This document shows, in pieces, positions 41,432-50,414 of a stretch of 64,000 bases of DNA. Position 1 is the first letter of the stretch; every line of letters begins with the position of its first letter. The DNA lies in NCBI GenBank assembly GCA_041395745.1, contig JAWKZV010000001.1:372001-436000 (forward strand), written 5' to 3'. Source of the DNA: Porticoccus sp041395745 (GTDB lineage: Bacteria; Pseudomonadota; Gammaproteobacteria; Pseudomonadales; Porticoccaceae). The notes under the pieces are model-generated. The model was not told where the DNA came from. It did not search any database and saw nothing but the letters and a program-made list of their open reading frames with translations. The position numbers were made by a program, and so were the translations under genes.

Positions 41432-41693
41432 AGGCCTCTTCCAGAAACTCCAGGATATCGGCGGAGATATCTCCAGCCTCGGGAAACTTGGACCGCAGTT
41501 TTACGATAATGTCCTCGACACTTTGCTTGCCATCCACCAGGGCGAGGATTTCCCCCGCAGAGGGGTTGAGTTGCACCATGCCTTCCGGATACAGCAGATC
41601 GTAGCCGTTCTGGGCCGGCTCCCACTGAAAGCGGAACTGGCGGTTCAGTGTGGGAATGGCGCTGGTCGAAATGGTTTGAACGGTTTGTGTCAT
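41406..41693 (-). CDS. pqqD: PQQ biosynthesis peptide chaperone PqqD
   Basis: 95 residues from the ATG at 41693. PqqD motifs: PTLNRQFRFQWEPAQNGYDLLYPEG-like middle in two parts (FRFQWEPAQN and YDLLYPEGMVQLN), SAGEILALVDGKQSVEDII and FPEAGDISADILEFL. It binds PqqA and hands it to PqqE. The pqqE start lies inside its 3' end, so the two are translationally linked. Upstream 174 bp hold no pqqA-like peptide. Confidence 0.9.
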   Translation of the reverse strand: MTQTVQTISTSAIPTLNRQFRFQWEPAQNGYDLLYPEGMVQLNPSAGEILALVDGKQSVEDIIVKLRSKFPEAGDISADILEFLEEAYEQHWITL

Positions 41694-41831
41694 CTGAACA
41701 GCCCCCGGTGATAGACCTTTTGCTCGGTGACCGTGTGGCATTGATTGGGGTACATGTCGCTGGTGCGGTGTTGTCCCACCTGAAGGGCGAGCCCGTCTTG
41801 CGCAAGATACTGCCCTGGAAATGACCTGATT

Positions 41832-41857
41832 CCCCGCCGGCATCAACGCTGGCGGGG
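41832..41857 (-). terminator. Hairpin after the class V aminotransferase gene
   Basis: CCCCGCC (41832-41838) pairs with GGCGGGG (41851-41857) over a 12-nt loop. On the reverse strand it follows the aminotransferase stop at 41868. T-tract absent, so it may be a weak terminator or a mark between the two units. Confidence 0.4.
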
Positions 41858-41867
41858 AGCCTAGTAA

Positions 41868-42998
41868 TCAGACGCCGATGTTGTCCAGCGCCTGGTTCAG
41901 GTTGTCGATGGTGCGGTCGATATTGTGCAGCTTGTCGAGACCGAACAGGCCGATACGGAAGGTCCGGAAATCCTGGGGCTCGTCGCACTGCAGAGGCACG
42001 CCGGCGGCAATCTGTAATCCCTGTGCGAGGAATTTCTTGCCGGTCTGGATATCTGCGTCATCGGTGTAGCTCACCACCACTCCGGGAGCCTGAAAACCCT
42101 CGGCAGCGACACTCTTGAACCCTCTGCTGACGAGTAGGGCTCGGGCGCGGCGCCCCAGTTCCAGTTGCTCTTCCTTCACTTTGTCGAACCCGTAGGCTTC
42201 CGTCTCTTTCATGGTGTCGCGGAATTTAACCAGGGCGTCGGTGGGCATAGTGGCGTGGTAAGCGTGTCCGCCATTCTCGTAGGCTTCCATGATCTGCAAC
42301 CATTTGCGCAGGTCGCAGGCAAAGCTGGTGCTGGTTGTCTGATCGATGCGTTGACGTGCTTCATCTCCCAGCATCACCAGGGCGCTGCAGGGTGAAGCAC
42401 TCCAGCCTTTCTGTGGGGCGCTGATCAGGATGTCCACACCCAGTGCTTTCATGTCCACCCACAGGGTGCCGGAGGCGATACAGTCGAGTACGAACAGTCC
42501 ACCCACGGCATGTACGGCGTCGCCAATGGCGCGTACGTAGTCGTCCGGGAGCAGCATGCCTGAGGCGGTTTCCACGTGGGGAGCGAACACCATAGCCGGT
42601 TTTTCAGACTTGATGCGGGCCACTACCTCCTCAATCGGGGCTGGTGCCAGGGCGGGTTGGGCGCTGTGGTCCACGGCTTGTGCTTTCATGACAATGGTGT
42701 CGTCAGTGATATGGCCGGTCTCGAGGATTTGGGTCCAGCGATAACTGAACCAGCCGTTGCGGATGATCAGGCACTTCCTGTCGGTGGCAAATTGCCGGGC
42801 GACGGCTTCCATACCGTAGGTGCCGCCACCGGGTACCACTACGACGGCAGCGGCGTTGTACACCTTCTTCCGGGTGCTGGAGATATCGTTCATCACACCC
42901 TGAAAGCGTTTGGACATGTGATTCAGCGAGCGGTCTGTGAAGACCACGGAGTATTCCAGCAGACCTTCGGGGTCGGTGTCGGGCAGTAAGCCGGGCAT
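41868..42998 (-). CDS. Class V aminotransferase (alanine-glyoxylate/serine-glyoxylate-like)
   Basis: 376-residue PLP enzyme. GGGTYGMEAVARQ binds the cofactor phosphate region, VLDCIASGTLWVDMKALG has the cofactor Asp, and ISAPQKGWSASPCSALVML contains the Schiff-base Lys (QKGW). Closest branches are alanine-glyoxylate, serine-glyoxylate and 2-aminoethylphosphonate transaminases, which I cannot separate by eye. GAGGAG precedes the ATG. It lies upstream of pqqDE on the same strand but a hairpin separates them. Confidence 0.83.
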   Translation of the reverse strand: MPGLLPDTDPEGLLEYSVVFTDRSLNHMSKRFQGVMNDISSTRKKVYNAAAVVVVPGGGTYGMEAVARQFATDRKCLIIRNGWFSYRWTQILETGHITDDTIVMKAQAVDHSAQPALAPAPIEEVVARIKSEKPAMVFAPHVETASGMLLPDDYVRAIGDAVHAVGGLFVLDCIASGTLWVDMKALGVDILISAPQKGWSASPCSALVMLGDEARQRIDQTTSTSFACDLRKWLQIMEAYENGGHAYHATMPTDALVKFRDTMKETEAYGFDKVKEEQLELGRRARALLVSRGFKSVAAEGFQAPGVVVSYTDDADIQTGKKFLAQGLQIAAGVPLQCDEPQDFRTFRIGLFGLDKLHNIDRTIDNLNQALDNIGV

Positions 42999-43728
42999 TT
43001 TGTGAACTCCTCGTTTTATGTTTTCAGGGGCGCTGTCGGTCTCGGTAATCCAGTCGTGCTGTTAAGCGGTCCCTGTGGATCAAGGCTTGGCCGAGGCGCC
43101 GCCTATAGAGCGGGTGTTTCGGGTTATGGAAGTTAAACCGCTTATGTCTCCAAGTTCAACCTTGAAAGATGGCGTCAGCCCAGGCAAGGGATACGGTGTC
43201 ATGGTTGGGGCCGGGTGATGGGAAGCAGGGGGATCGTCTACATCTATGTGAATTGGGCGCGCATGAGTTGGTGGGCCGTAGTGGCCACCTAGGGGAGGGG
43301 CAGATGCCCTCCAGAATCTGGACGATTGAGTGGCTTTCCGGCGGTGTATTGGGGGGTTGGAAAACTACCCTTAATGCGCGGTTATTTTTTGAAAAATAAT
43401 TTTTAAAGAATTATGAAAATAAAATAATGGAAAACAATTTATATATTTTTTTGAAGGCATTTAGATCTGACATCGCAGTGACGTGATTTTGGGTGATCTG
43501 CTCATAAAATAGCCATTTGGTCAATTTCAAGTGGGTAAAAAGACTGACCTATCGGACCGAAACTGTCATCAAGTACCTCGACAGGGATATTGATAAGTGC
43601 CTAAAAAATAGATAGTTTTAGCCTTGCCATGGTGTGTAGCAGGCTTTGTTCCATCCGTGGCAAATGCTGTATTAACCACATGTTAATGCGGTGGTTATTA
43701 ATCGACAATAAAATGATGAAGGGTACTT
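42999..43728. other. Gene-poor, partly AT-rich intergenic region
   Basis: 730 bp with no convincing gene. A very AT-rich block runs from about 43380 to 43460, unlike the surrounding DNA. Near the right end TAACCAC (43673-43679) and GTGGTTA (43691-43697) form a perfect 7-bp inverted repeat with an 11-bp centre, 31 bp before the next start, possibly an operator. Confidence 0.5.
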
Positions 43729-43944
43729 ATGTCTAGATATATCGTGACCAAAACACCACACGAAAACGGGGATCATATTGTTCACAACCAGTCAACCTGG
43801 TGTCCGGATTTGCCTGATTCTGTTGATCAGAAAATGTTGGGTATTTTCCCAACCTGTCAGGCGGCCGTTCGTGAAGCGAAAAAGTTCTTCGAAAAAGTGA
43901 ATGGATGTATCAAATGCTCCCGACCTTGCCATAAAACCTGTTGA
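43729..43944 (+). CDS. Small Cys-rich conserved protein
   Basis: 71 residues. It begins MSRYIVTKTPHENGDHIVHN and ends CIKCSRPCHKTC, with C-x2-C and further Cys that may bind a metal or form disulfides. AGGG precedes the ATG. A strong terminator follows, so it is a single-gene transcript. I have the impression of a family of similar short proteins in marine gammaproteobacteria, but no function is known to me. Confidence 0.75.
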   Translation: MSRYIVTKTPHENGDHIVHNQSTWCPDLPDSVDQKMLGIFPTCQAAVREAKKFFEKVNGCIKCSRPCHKTC

Positions 43945-43963
43945 GTAAAACTCTTCGGACCAC

Positions 43964-43990
43964 AAGGGCCATATCCAATGGCCCTTTTTT
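43964..43990 (+). terminator. Terminator of the small Cys-rich gene
   Basis: AAGGGCCAT (43964-43972) pairs with ATGGCCCTT (43978-43986), with a run of T to 43990. Confidence 0.88.
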
Positions 43991-44096
43991 ATGGAGTAGC
44001 ACCTGATAGAGTCCGCGGCTCCATCGCAGCGGCATCATCAAGAAGATAGAATTGCGTTCTGAATGTGTTGGACAAGATGTTAATGAAGGAGTCCTG

Positions 44097-44585
44097 ATGG
44101 AAAAGATGTTCGAAAACACCATGTATGCCACTCGTTGGCTGCTGGCGCCGATCTACTTCGGATTGAGCTTTGCCTTGTTGGCATTGGGTATCAAGTTCTT
44201 TGCCGAGGTTGTTCATACCCTGCCGATGATCCTGAGCATGTCGGAGATGGATCTGATCCTTGTGGTGTTGTCGCTGGTGGATATTTCCCTTGTTGGTGGC
44301 CTGATTGTCATGGTGATGTTCTCCGGCTACGAGAACTTTGTCTCCCAGTTGGACCTGAGTGAGTCCAACGACAAGTTGAGCTGGCTTGGCAAGCTGGACA
44401 CCAGCTCGCTGAAGAACAAGGTGGCCGCTTCAATCGTTGCCATTTCCTCGATTCACCTGTTGAAGATCTTCATGAATGCCCACGAGATCGCCAACGATAA
44501 GATCCTCTGGTATGTGGTATTGCACATGACCTTCGTGTTCTCGGCATTCGTTATGGGCTTCCTCGACCGAATGACCCGCCACTAA
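44097..44585 (+). CDS. yqhA: YqhA-family inner-membrane protein
   Basis: 162 residues from the ATG at 44097 (AAGGAG 6 nt upstream). MYATRWLLAPIYFGLSFALL, SLVDISLVGGLIVMVMFSGY and HMTFVFSAFVMGFLDRM match the TIGR00645/UPF0114 family of small membrane proteins with about four TM helices. Function unknown. It is between the Cys-rich gene and the globin cluster, both in the same direction but each with its own signals. Confidence 0.9.
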   Translation: MEKMFENTMYATRWLLAPIYFGLSFALLALGIKFFAEVVHTLPMILSMSEMDLILVVLSLVDISLVGGLIVMVMFSGYENFVSQLDLSESNDKLSWLGKLDTSSLKNKVAASIVAISSIHLLKIFMNAHEIANDKILWYVVLHMTFVFSAFVMGFLDRMTRH

Positions 44586-44814
44586 GTCTGTTTCCCGGCG
44601 AAGGGCTCCCTTCGCCGGTTACCGCAACTGCGCACCGTCTGCTTCCGGACGGTGCCAGCTATGCCCCATTTTGTCGCAGTCTCCCCCTGGTTTCCTGCAG
44701 AAACATATTTACTGGTTCGTAACTTATTGAATTTGAAGCTTGTGATGGGTTGGCATTCTGTTTGCTTGGATGTTTGTGGTATTCACAATGCAACAATTAT
44801 CTCGAGGTATTCTC

Positions 44815-45171
44815 ATGAGCTTGTACGAAAAACTGGGTGGCGACGCAGCCGTGGATGCGGCAGTAGACATTTTCTATCGCAAAGTGCTGCTGGACGACCG
44901 CATCAATCAATACTTTGATGGTATCGATATGGCCGGCCAGGCCCAGAAGCAGAAAGCCTTTCTGACCATGGTGCTGGGTGGACCGAACAGCTACACCGGT
45001 AAGGATATGCGCGAAGGTCACAAACACCTGACTGGCCTCAACGATACCCATGTTGATGCGGTCATCGAGCTGCTGGGTGAAACCCTCAAGGAGCTGGGTG
45101 TGGGTGATGAGGATATTTCCGAAGTGGCCGCACTGGCCAACAGCGTTCGCAATGATGTGCTGAATCGCTGA
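44815..45171 (+). CDS. Group 1 truncated hemoglobin
   Basis: 118 residues from the ATG at 44815. SLYEKLGGDAAVDAAVDIFYRKVL has the 2-on-2 globin start and a distal Tyr (B10 position, FYRKV), and REGHKHL carries the proximal His (F8). Group I proteins such as HbN oxidise nitric oxide to nitrate. The next genes encode a ferredoxin-domain reductase and NsrR, so an NO dioxygenase role with electrons from the reductase is likely. Confidence 0.9.
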   Translation: MSLYEKLGGDAAVDAAVDIFYRKVLLDDRINQYFDGIDMAGQAQKQKAFLTMVLGGPNSYTGKDMREGHKHLTGLNDTHVDAVIELLGETLKELGVGDEDISEVAALANSVRNDVLNR

Positions 45172-45178
45172 GTGTGCG

Positions 45179-46138
45179 ATGACCGTTGTACATTACGGTT
45201 CGCAGGCTGTTGCAGTAGCTGAAGGGGAAACCCTGTTGTCCGCCCTGGCACGGGCGGATATTCAGGTTCCCAACAGTTGCCGTTCCGGCGTATGTCACTC
45301 CTGTCTGATGGTGGCGGACAGTGGGGCTATTCCCCCTCGCTCACAGGCAGGACTGACTGCTCAGCAGGTCGCCCGGAATTGTTTCCTGGCCTGTCAGTGT
45401 CTTCCCCATGAAGATATGGCGGTCTCACTGGCCGACGCCGAACGCCGCTACCAGGCAGTCCTGGTGGACAAGCAGCCTCTGAATGACGGAGTGCTGCGGG
45501 TTCGCCTGAAAACTGACATGCCCTGGTTTGCCGGGCAGTACACCAGTGTCTGGAAAAGTCCCTCCGAGGGGCGCAGTTTTTCCATTGCCAGCCTGCCGGA
45601 AGAGGGGGTGGTGGAATTTCATATTCGCCGTCGCCCGGATGGTGCTATCAGCGGCTGGTTGGAGCGTGAGTTGCACGAGGGCGACAGCTGCGAGCTGAGC
45701 ACCGCCCGCGGCCACTGTTTTTACACTCCGGACTGCAACGATAAAACCCTGCTGCTGGCGGGAACTGGTACCGGTCTGGCTCCTTTGTATGGAGTGGCCC
45801 GACAGGCGCTGGCCCAGGGGCACCAGGGGGATATTCATCTTTACGCAGCCTCTGGCAGCCCGGGACAACTGTACCTGACCGAAGAACTCGGTGAGCTGGC
45901 GCAGCGCTATGCAAACTTTCACTACCACCCGGTGGCAAAGCGCGATGTTGAAGAACATCCCCACGTGCAGCAGGGCGACCTGGTGGATGTGGTCAGCCGC
46001 CGCCACGGCAATCTGAAGCAGTACCGGGTTTACCTGTGCGGGGCTCCAGCTATGGTCAGGAAGTTGCAGAAACTGAGCTTTTTGCAGGGCGCGGCGATTA
46101 CCGATATTCTCGCGGACGCTTTTGAGACTCCGGCCTGA
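45179..46138 (+). CDS. Ferredoxin-domain FAD/NAD(P)H oxidoreductase
   Basis: 319 residues. N-terminal plant-type 2Fe-2S domain (CRSGVCHSC and later CQCLPHED), then an FAD domain (RSFSIASLPEEG) and an NAD(P) domain (LLLAGTGTGLAPLYGVARQA). It transfers electrons from NAD(P)H to a partner. Only 7 bp after the globin gene, which makes the globin the natural partner: an operon version of a flavohemoglobin split over two proteins. Confidence 0.88.
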   Translation: MTVVHYGSQAVAVAEGETLLSALARADIQVPNSCRSGVCHSCLMVADSGAIPPRSQAGLTAQQVARNCFLACQCLPHEDMAVSLADAERRYQAVLVDKQPLNDGVLRVRLKTDMPWFAGQYTSVWKSPSEGRSFSIASLPEEGVVEFHIRRRPDGAISGWLERELHEGDSCELSTARGHCFYTPDCNDKTLLLAGTGTGLAPLYGVARQALAQGHQGDIHLYAASGSPGQLYLTEELGELAQRYANFHYHPVAKRDVEEHPHVQQGDLVDVVSRRHGNLKQYRVYLCGAPAMVRKLQKLSFLQGAAITDILADAFETPA

Positions 46139-46155
46139 ACCATGCGACCTAAACC

Positions 46156-46587
46156 ATGCAGCTAACACGCTTTACTGACTACGGTCTCCGGGTGCTGATT
46201 CATCTCTGCAATCAGCAGCAGGGAACTCGCGTCGGCCTGGATTTTCTGGCGGAACATTTCAATATGAACCGTCACCATCTTCATAAAGTCAGCCAGCGGT
46301 TATCCCAGTTGGGTTGGATTACCTCGGCTCGGGGCAAGAATGGCGGCATCGTGCTGCAACCTGGCGCCCGGCAGATCACCCTGGCTGAGATCGTATCCGA
46401 GCTGGAGGAGACCCTGGAGCCGATTGACTGTGAGGGCATTGAATGCCCCATCGCCAGTCGCTGCAAACTGCAGGGAATTCTTGGAAAGGCCAGTTCAGCC
46501 TTTCTTCAGGTGCTGGCCGAGTACCGCTTATCTGACCTGCAACAAAGTGACCTGCAAGTCATAAAAAAGGCATTCAGTTTCCAATAG
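46156..46587 (+). CDS. nsrR: Nitric-oxide-sensing Rrf2 repressor NsrR
   Basis: 143 residues. The winged helix starts MQLTRFTDYGLRVLIHL. The Fe-S cysteines are C-x4-C-x5-C (CEGIECPIASRC), the exact NsrR spacing. NO destroys the cluster and releases DNA. It is 17 bp after the reductase gene, so the cluster probably regulates itself. I could not pick out a confident NsrR operator before the globin gene. Confidence 0.88.
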   Translation: MQLTRFTDYGLRVLIHLCNQQQGTRVGLDFLAEHFNMNRHHLHKVSQRLSQLGWITSARGKNGGIVLQPGARQITLAEIVSELEETLEPIDCEGIECPIASRCKLQGILGKASSAFLQVLAEYRLSDLQQSDLQVIKKAFSFQ

Positions 46588-46691
46588 ACCCGACTAGGAT
46601 TACACCGGTACCAGAACGGAGTGCCGGATGTGAACTGGGGATTTCACCATAGTCATCGAGTCATGGGAGTTGCCGCGCTGAGGAGTGTGGT

Positions 46692-47998
46692 ATGCGTCTG
46701 ATTCGTCTGCTCAAAAATGACCTCGCCCGCGAGAGCGCAACCTGGGTGGAGGAGGGCATCATCTCCGAAAGCCAGGCCGAGCAGATCTGCGGCCACTACG
46801 GCATTGATTACCACCACCCGAATCTTCACAGCACTGGTTACGGTCTCTTGCAGGGGTTGGGCTACCTGTTTATCGGATTGGCGCTGATCACCCTGATAGG
46901 CGCCAACTGGGATGAAATTCCGCGCGCTGTGCGCATGGGCGGACTCATCGCCCTGACCATGGCCACCCACGGGGTGGCTATCTACCGTTTCCAACTCGGC
47001 GATCAACGCGGAGCAATAGGCGGTTTTTTCCTCGGCAACCTGTTTTACGGTGCCTCTATCATTCTCATCGCCCAGATTTACCACCTCGGAGAACACATGC
47101 CCGATGGCGTGTTCTGGTGGGCGTTGGGCTGGCTGCCCATGGTGGCTCTGCTGCGTAGTGCCACCCTGGCAGCTCCGATGCTGTTTCTGGCGCTGCTGTG
47201 GTTCTTCATGGAAGCGGACATGAATTTCTATCCCACGTTGATGCCACTGTTTTTGATCTGCGGTCTGTGGGTGTTAGCGCGGAAAGAGAGCAATCTGTCG
47301 CTGCTGTTACTGGTGGTCGGCAGTTGGGGCCTGTGGATCGAGTATTCCCTGGGATTCTGGTGGAGCGACTTTTACCGGATGTCTTTCTTTCCCGAACATA
47401 TCCCCGTCAGTGGTGCACTGCTGTTGCTGATCTACGCCATCGGGGCGGCGCTCTCCACACGCCCGGAACACAACTGCCGGGATTACGGTGTCACTCTGGA
47501 TCTGTGGGCGGTCAGGGGGCGGTGCTATGCCTGTTCCTGATGAGCTACCGTGAGCCCTGGTCGGGGTTGATCGAAGGCCCGTGGGAACACCTGACATCCA
47601 TGTTCATCCTGTTGGCAGTACTGCTCTCTGTGGTGGGCTACCTGGCCTGGAAGGCCGCCAGGGTCAGGGAAGTGATGTCAGCAGCTCTACTTTTGCTGGC
47701 CTTGCTCGGCGGGGTGCTCTGGGCGAAAGATCCGGCGCTGGCACTGTATTTCCAGATTGTCGCCAACCTCGTTCTGGTGGCGTTCGGAACAGGCCTGATT
47801 GTGCAGGGCATACGACTCGGGCTTTCCCAATATTTCTTCCTCGGGGTAGGCGCTGTGCTGGTAACGGCGATGATGCGCTACTTTGACCTGGTCGGAGACT
47901 ACATCGGCGGTGCTGCACTGTTCATGGTGTTTGCTCTCCTGCTGCTGGGAGCGGCCCGCTTCTGGAAAGTCAGTCAGTCCAGGGAGGTAAAGCGGTGA
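46692..47998 (+). pseudogene. DUF2157 membrane protein gene with a frameshift
   Basis: The first reading (46692-47540) carries the DUF2157 N-terminus (LIRLLKNDLARESATWVEEG, then NWDEIPRAVRMGG) and many TM helices, but stops early. The rest of the family (YFQIVANLVLVAFGTGLIV, then YFDLVGDYIGGAALFMVF) continues in another frame up to 47998. A single-base loss in the G run near 47512 would explain it. Either a true pseudogene or a sequence error. The stop overlaps the GDYXXLXY start by 4 bp, as in an intact operon. Confidence 0.75.
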
Positions 47999-48513
47999 AA
48001 AAGAACCTATTGGGCGGACTGGTCGCCGCGGTGCTGTTCCAGCTGCTGGTGCTGACAGGCATGTACGCCAGCGCCGCCATGCCGTTGTGGACCGGTACTG
48101 AGATCCGTGTGGCCACTGTCCCGGTGGATCCCCGTTCCCTGTTTAGGGGTAATTACGCCAGGCTTGGTTACCATTTTTCCCGCCTTGAGGGTCGGATCTA
48201 TAGCGGCGAGAGAATGCTGCGTTCCGGGGAGGTGGTTTATGTCACCCTGCAACCCGGCGAAGCCGGGCTCTACGAATTCGCGGGCATGTTCTTGGAAAAA
48301 CCCCGGCAGGGGGTATTTATCCGGGGGCGGGTGGAAAGCCACTACCGCAACGAGGGCGTTGACTCGATCAGTATTAACTATGGCATTGATGCCTTCTTTG
48401 CTCCCAGGGCAAAAGCGATGGCGTTGGAAAAGGAGTTGGCTGACGGTGGCGTAGCAGTATTGATGATATCGGACAGTGGTCGTGCGGCTCTTAAGGACGT
48501 GTTGGGGCAGTGA
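47995..48513 (+). CDS. GDYXXLXY-domain protein
   Basis: 172 residues starting at GTG (47995) behind GGGAGG. An N-terminal TM or signal (LLGGLVAAVLFQLLVLTGMYA) is followed by VPVDPRSLFRGNYARLGY, the variant of the GDYxxLxY box that names the family, then a small beta domain. These proteins are regularly encoded after DUF2157 genes, as here with a 4-bp overlap. Role unknown. Confidence 0.82.
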   Translation: MKKNLLGGLVAAVLFQLLVLTGMYASAAMPLWTGTEIRVATVPVDPRSLFRGNYARLGYHFSRLEGRIYSGERMLRSGEVVYVTLQPGEAGLYEFAGMFLEKPRQGVFIRGRVESHYRNEGVDSISINYGIDAFFAPRAKAMALEKELADGGVAVLMISDSGRAALKDVLGQ

Positions 48514-48598
48514 GGACAATGCTCCGTTAATCGAATATCCGCTTTCGTTCAAAACTCTACAATTTAACCAGTGCCAAATTGTTTTCAGGAGGTTGTTC

Positions 48599-49222
48599 AT
48601 GGTTCCAGCGCAACAGGCGCTTCAGCGATTAATCGAAGGCAACCGCCGTTTCGTTGCCGGGGAAGCGAAAGCCTCCAGCCAGAGTGACCCGGCGCGGCGG
48701 GCAGAGTTGGTTGCCGACCAGAAGCCCTTTGCCATTGTGCTGGGCTGCTCCGATTCCCGGGTTCCGGCCGAACTGGTGTTTGATCAGGGGCTGGGAGATC
48801 TGTTTGTGATCCGGGTGGCCGGTAATGTGGTGGCGCCGTCCCAGGTGGGCAGTGTGGAATTTGCCGCCGAGTGGTTCGATACCCGGTTGGTGGTGGTATT
48901 GGGGCACACCTGTTGCGGAGCGGTATCCGCCACACTAGCAGAACTGGCTGGTAAGGGCGGACATGTTTCCAAAAATCTGCGCTCAATCGTCGATCGTGTC
49001 AGGCCATCGGTCGAACCCCTTCTGGACACGGAGCTGGTGAATGACCCCGCATTGCTGGCGGCCAAGGCTGTCAGGGCGAATATCAGGGCATCTGTGGGCC
49101 ATTTGCGCCATGGCTCGGAGGTGCTGGAGAAACTGATCATGGACGGAAAATTGCTGGTGGTCGGAGCTGAATACTCACTGGAAACCGGGGTCGTCGATTT
49201 TTTCGATATCGGGAGTGATTGA
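48599..49222 (+). CDS. Beta-class carbonic anhydrase
   Basis: 207 residues from the ATG at 48599, with AGGAGG upstream. Zinc ligands: Cys in GCSDSRVPAE, then HTCCGAV with His and Cys. The Asp/Arg pair of the active site is in SDSR. Interconverts CO2 and bicarbonate in the cytoplasm. Stand-alone gene; the following 130 bp are AT-rich and appear non-coding. Confidence 0.92.
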   Translation: MVPAQQALQRLIEGNRRFVAGEAKASSQSDPARRAELVADQKPFAIVLGCSDSRVPAELVFDQGLGDLFVIRVAGNVVAPSQVGSVEFAAEWFDTRLVVVLGHTCCGAVSATLAELAGKGGHVSKNLRSIVDRVRPSVEPLLDTELVNDPALLAAKAVRANIRASVGHLRHGSEVLEKLIMDGKLLVVGAEYSLETGVVDFFDIGSD

Positions 49223-49352
49223 CCATCCTGTCATGCACATAAATTCCTCGCTGTAATCGCCATACTTTGCATGTCTTTCTATATGTTTTATGTTCAACTA
49301 TTTGATATATAAAAATAAATATTGATTTTCATCATTATAATTCCATGAAATT

Positions 49353-50405
49353 TTGATGGCCTCTGTTATATCTTCCTTTGCCGGGCGCATCGCAGATCGC
49401 CTGGTGGAAAGCCGTTCTGAGCCCTATTTGCTGGATGGCAAGCCGGTGGAAGTGAAGGTGGGTGTCAGGGTGGTGGTACTTGATCCGGCCAATCACCGGA
49501 CCCAGGATCAGGTCCTGCACGACGCCGATGTGGCCCTCTACAGGGCAAAGCATCAGGGGCGGGTCTGCTGGATGCTGGTTTGACCAGCAGATGGACGAGA
49601 TGATCAAGCGCGGCCGCCAGTTGCAGGCAGAGCTGAAAAACGCCATTGCCGAGGACAAGCTGAAACTTCATTACCAGCCCATCATGGGGGCGGGGGATCG
49701 CCAGTTGAAGGGCTTTGAATCACTGGCCCGTTGGCTGCGGGATAACGGCGAATGGGTGCCCCCCTCGGAATTCATTGCCCTGGCGGAGGACCCCGGCCTG
49801 GTCACTGACATCGGTTGTGTGGTATCGAGACGGCCTGCCGCCAAATCGGCGAGTGGAACCAGGCGTATACCGATCGCCACTACTACATTAGCGTCAACAT
49901 CGCTTCCGATTCCTTTGGCGATGAGCGCTTCATCCGTTGTATTTCGAATAGTATCCGGCGCCACGGGGGCAGGCAGGGCCAGTTGAAGCTGGAGCTGACC
50001 GAGCGGATTTTGCTGACGGATACTGACAGGATACTGGACAAACTCAACAAGCTTATTGAGCTGGGTTGCGAGATTATGATTGATGATTTTGGTACCGGTT
50101 ATTCCAGTCTGTCGTACCTGCATGTACTGCCGGTGGGCTCTTTGAAAATCGACCGTAGCTTCGTGCTCAATCTTGAGCAGAGCAACAGCTCCCTGTCAGT
50201 GGTGAGAACCATCATCGCTCTGGCGCGTTCACTGGAGCTGGGTATGGTTGCGGAAGGAGTGGAAACAGAATATCAGGTGGAACAGCTGGCGGCGCTGGGG
50301 GCCACACAATTGCAGGGCTACTTCTTTGGTCGCCCCGCCCCAACGCGGGAGGCGGAGCAGTTTTTCAATATCGAACTGGAGCCAAGGGCTACTCAGGCTG
50401 TCTGA
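49353..50405 (+). pseudogene. Truncated, frameshifted GGDEF-EAL gene
   Basis: Reading starts in the middle of a GGDEF domain (LHDADVALYRAKHQGR is its end), then shifts frame near 49575 into the EAL start (LHYQPIMGAGDRQLKGFESLARW), and shifts again near 49825 before CGIETACRQIGEW. The third part keeps LELTERILL, IDDFGTGYSSLSYLH and EGVETEYQVEQL. The sensor, half of the GGDEF domain and an intact reading frame are lost. The EAL motif reads ESL. Formerly a c-di-GMP protein, probably inactive now. Confidence 0.85.
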
Positions 50406-50414
50406 AGATTGCCG

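Noticed and set aside
41694..41867. Possible pqqA peptide upstream of pqqD
   Set aside because: No short frame with the Glu-x3-Tyr core is present.
43169..43399. 76-codon frame in the AT-rich gap
   Set aside because: No Shine-Dalgarno, odd composition and no similarity to anything I know.
44690..44814. Possible NsrR operator before the globin gene
   Set aside because: Only loose half-site resemblance (AAACATATTT); not convincing without a matrix score.
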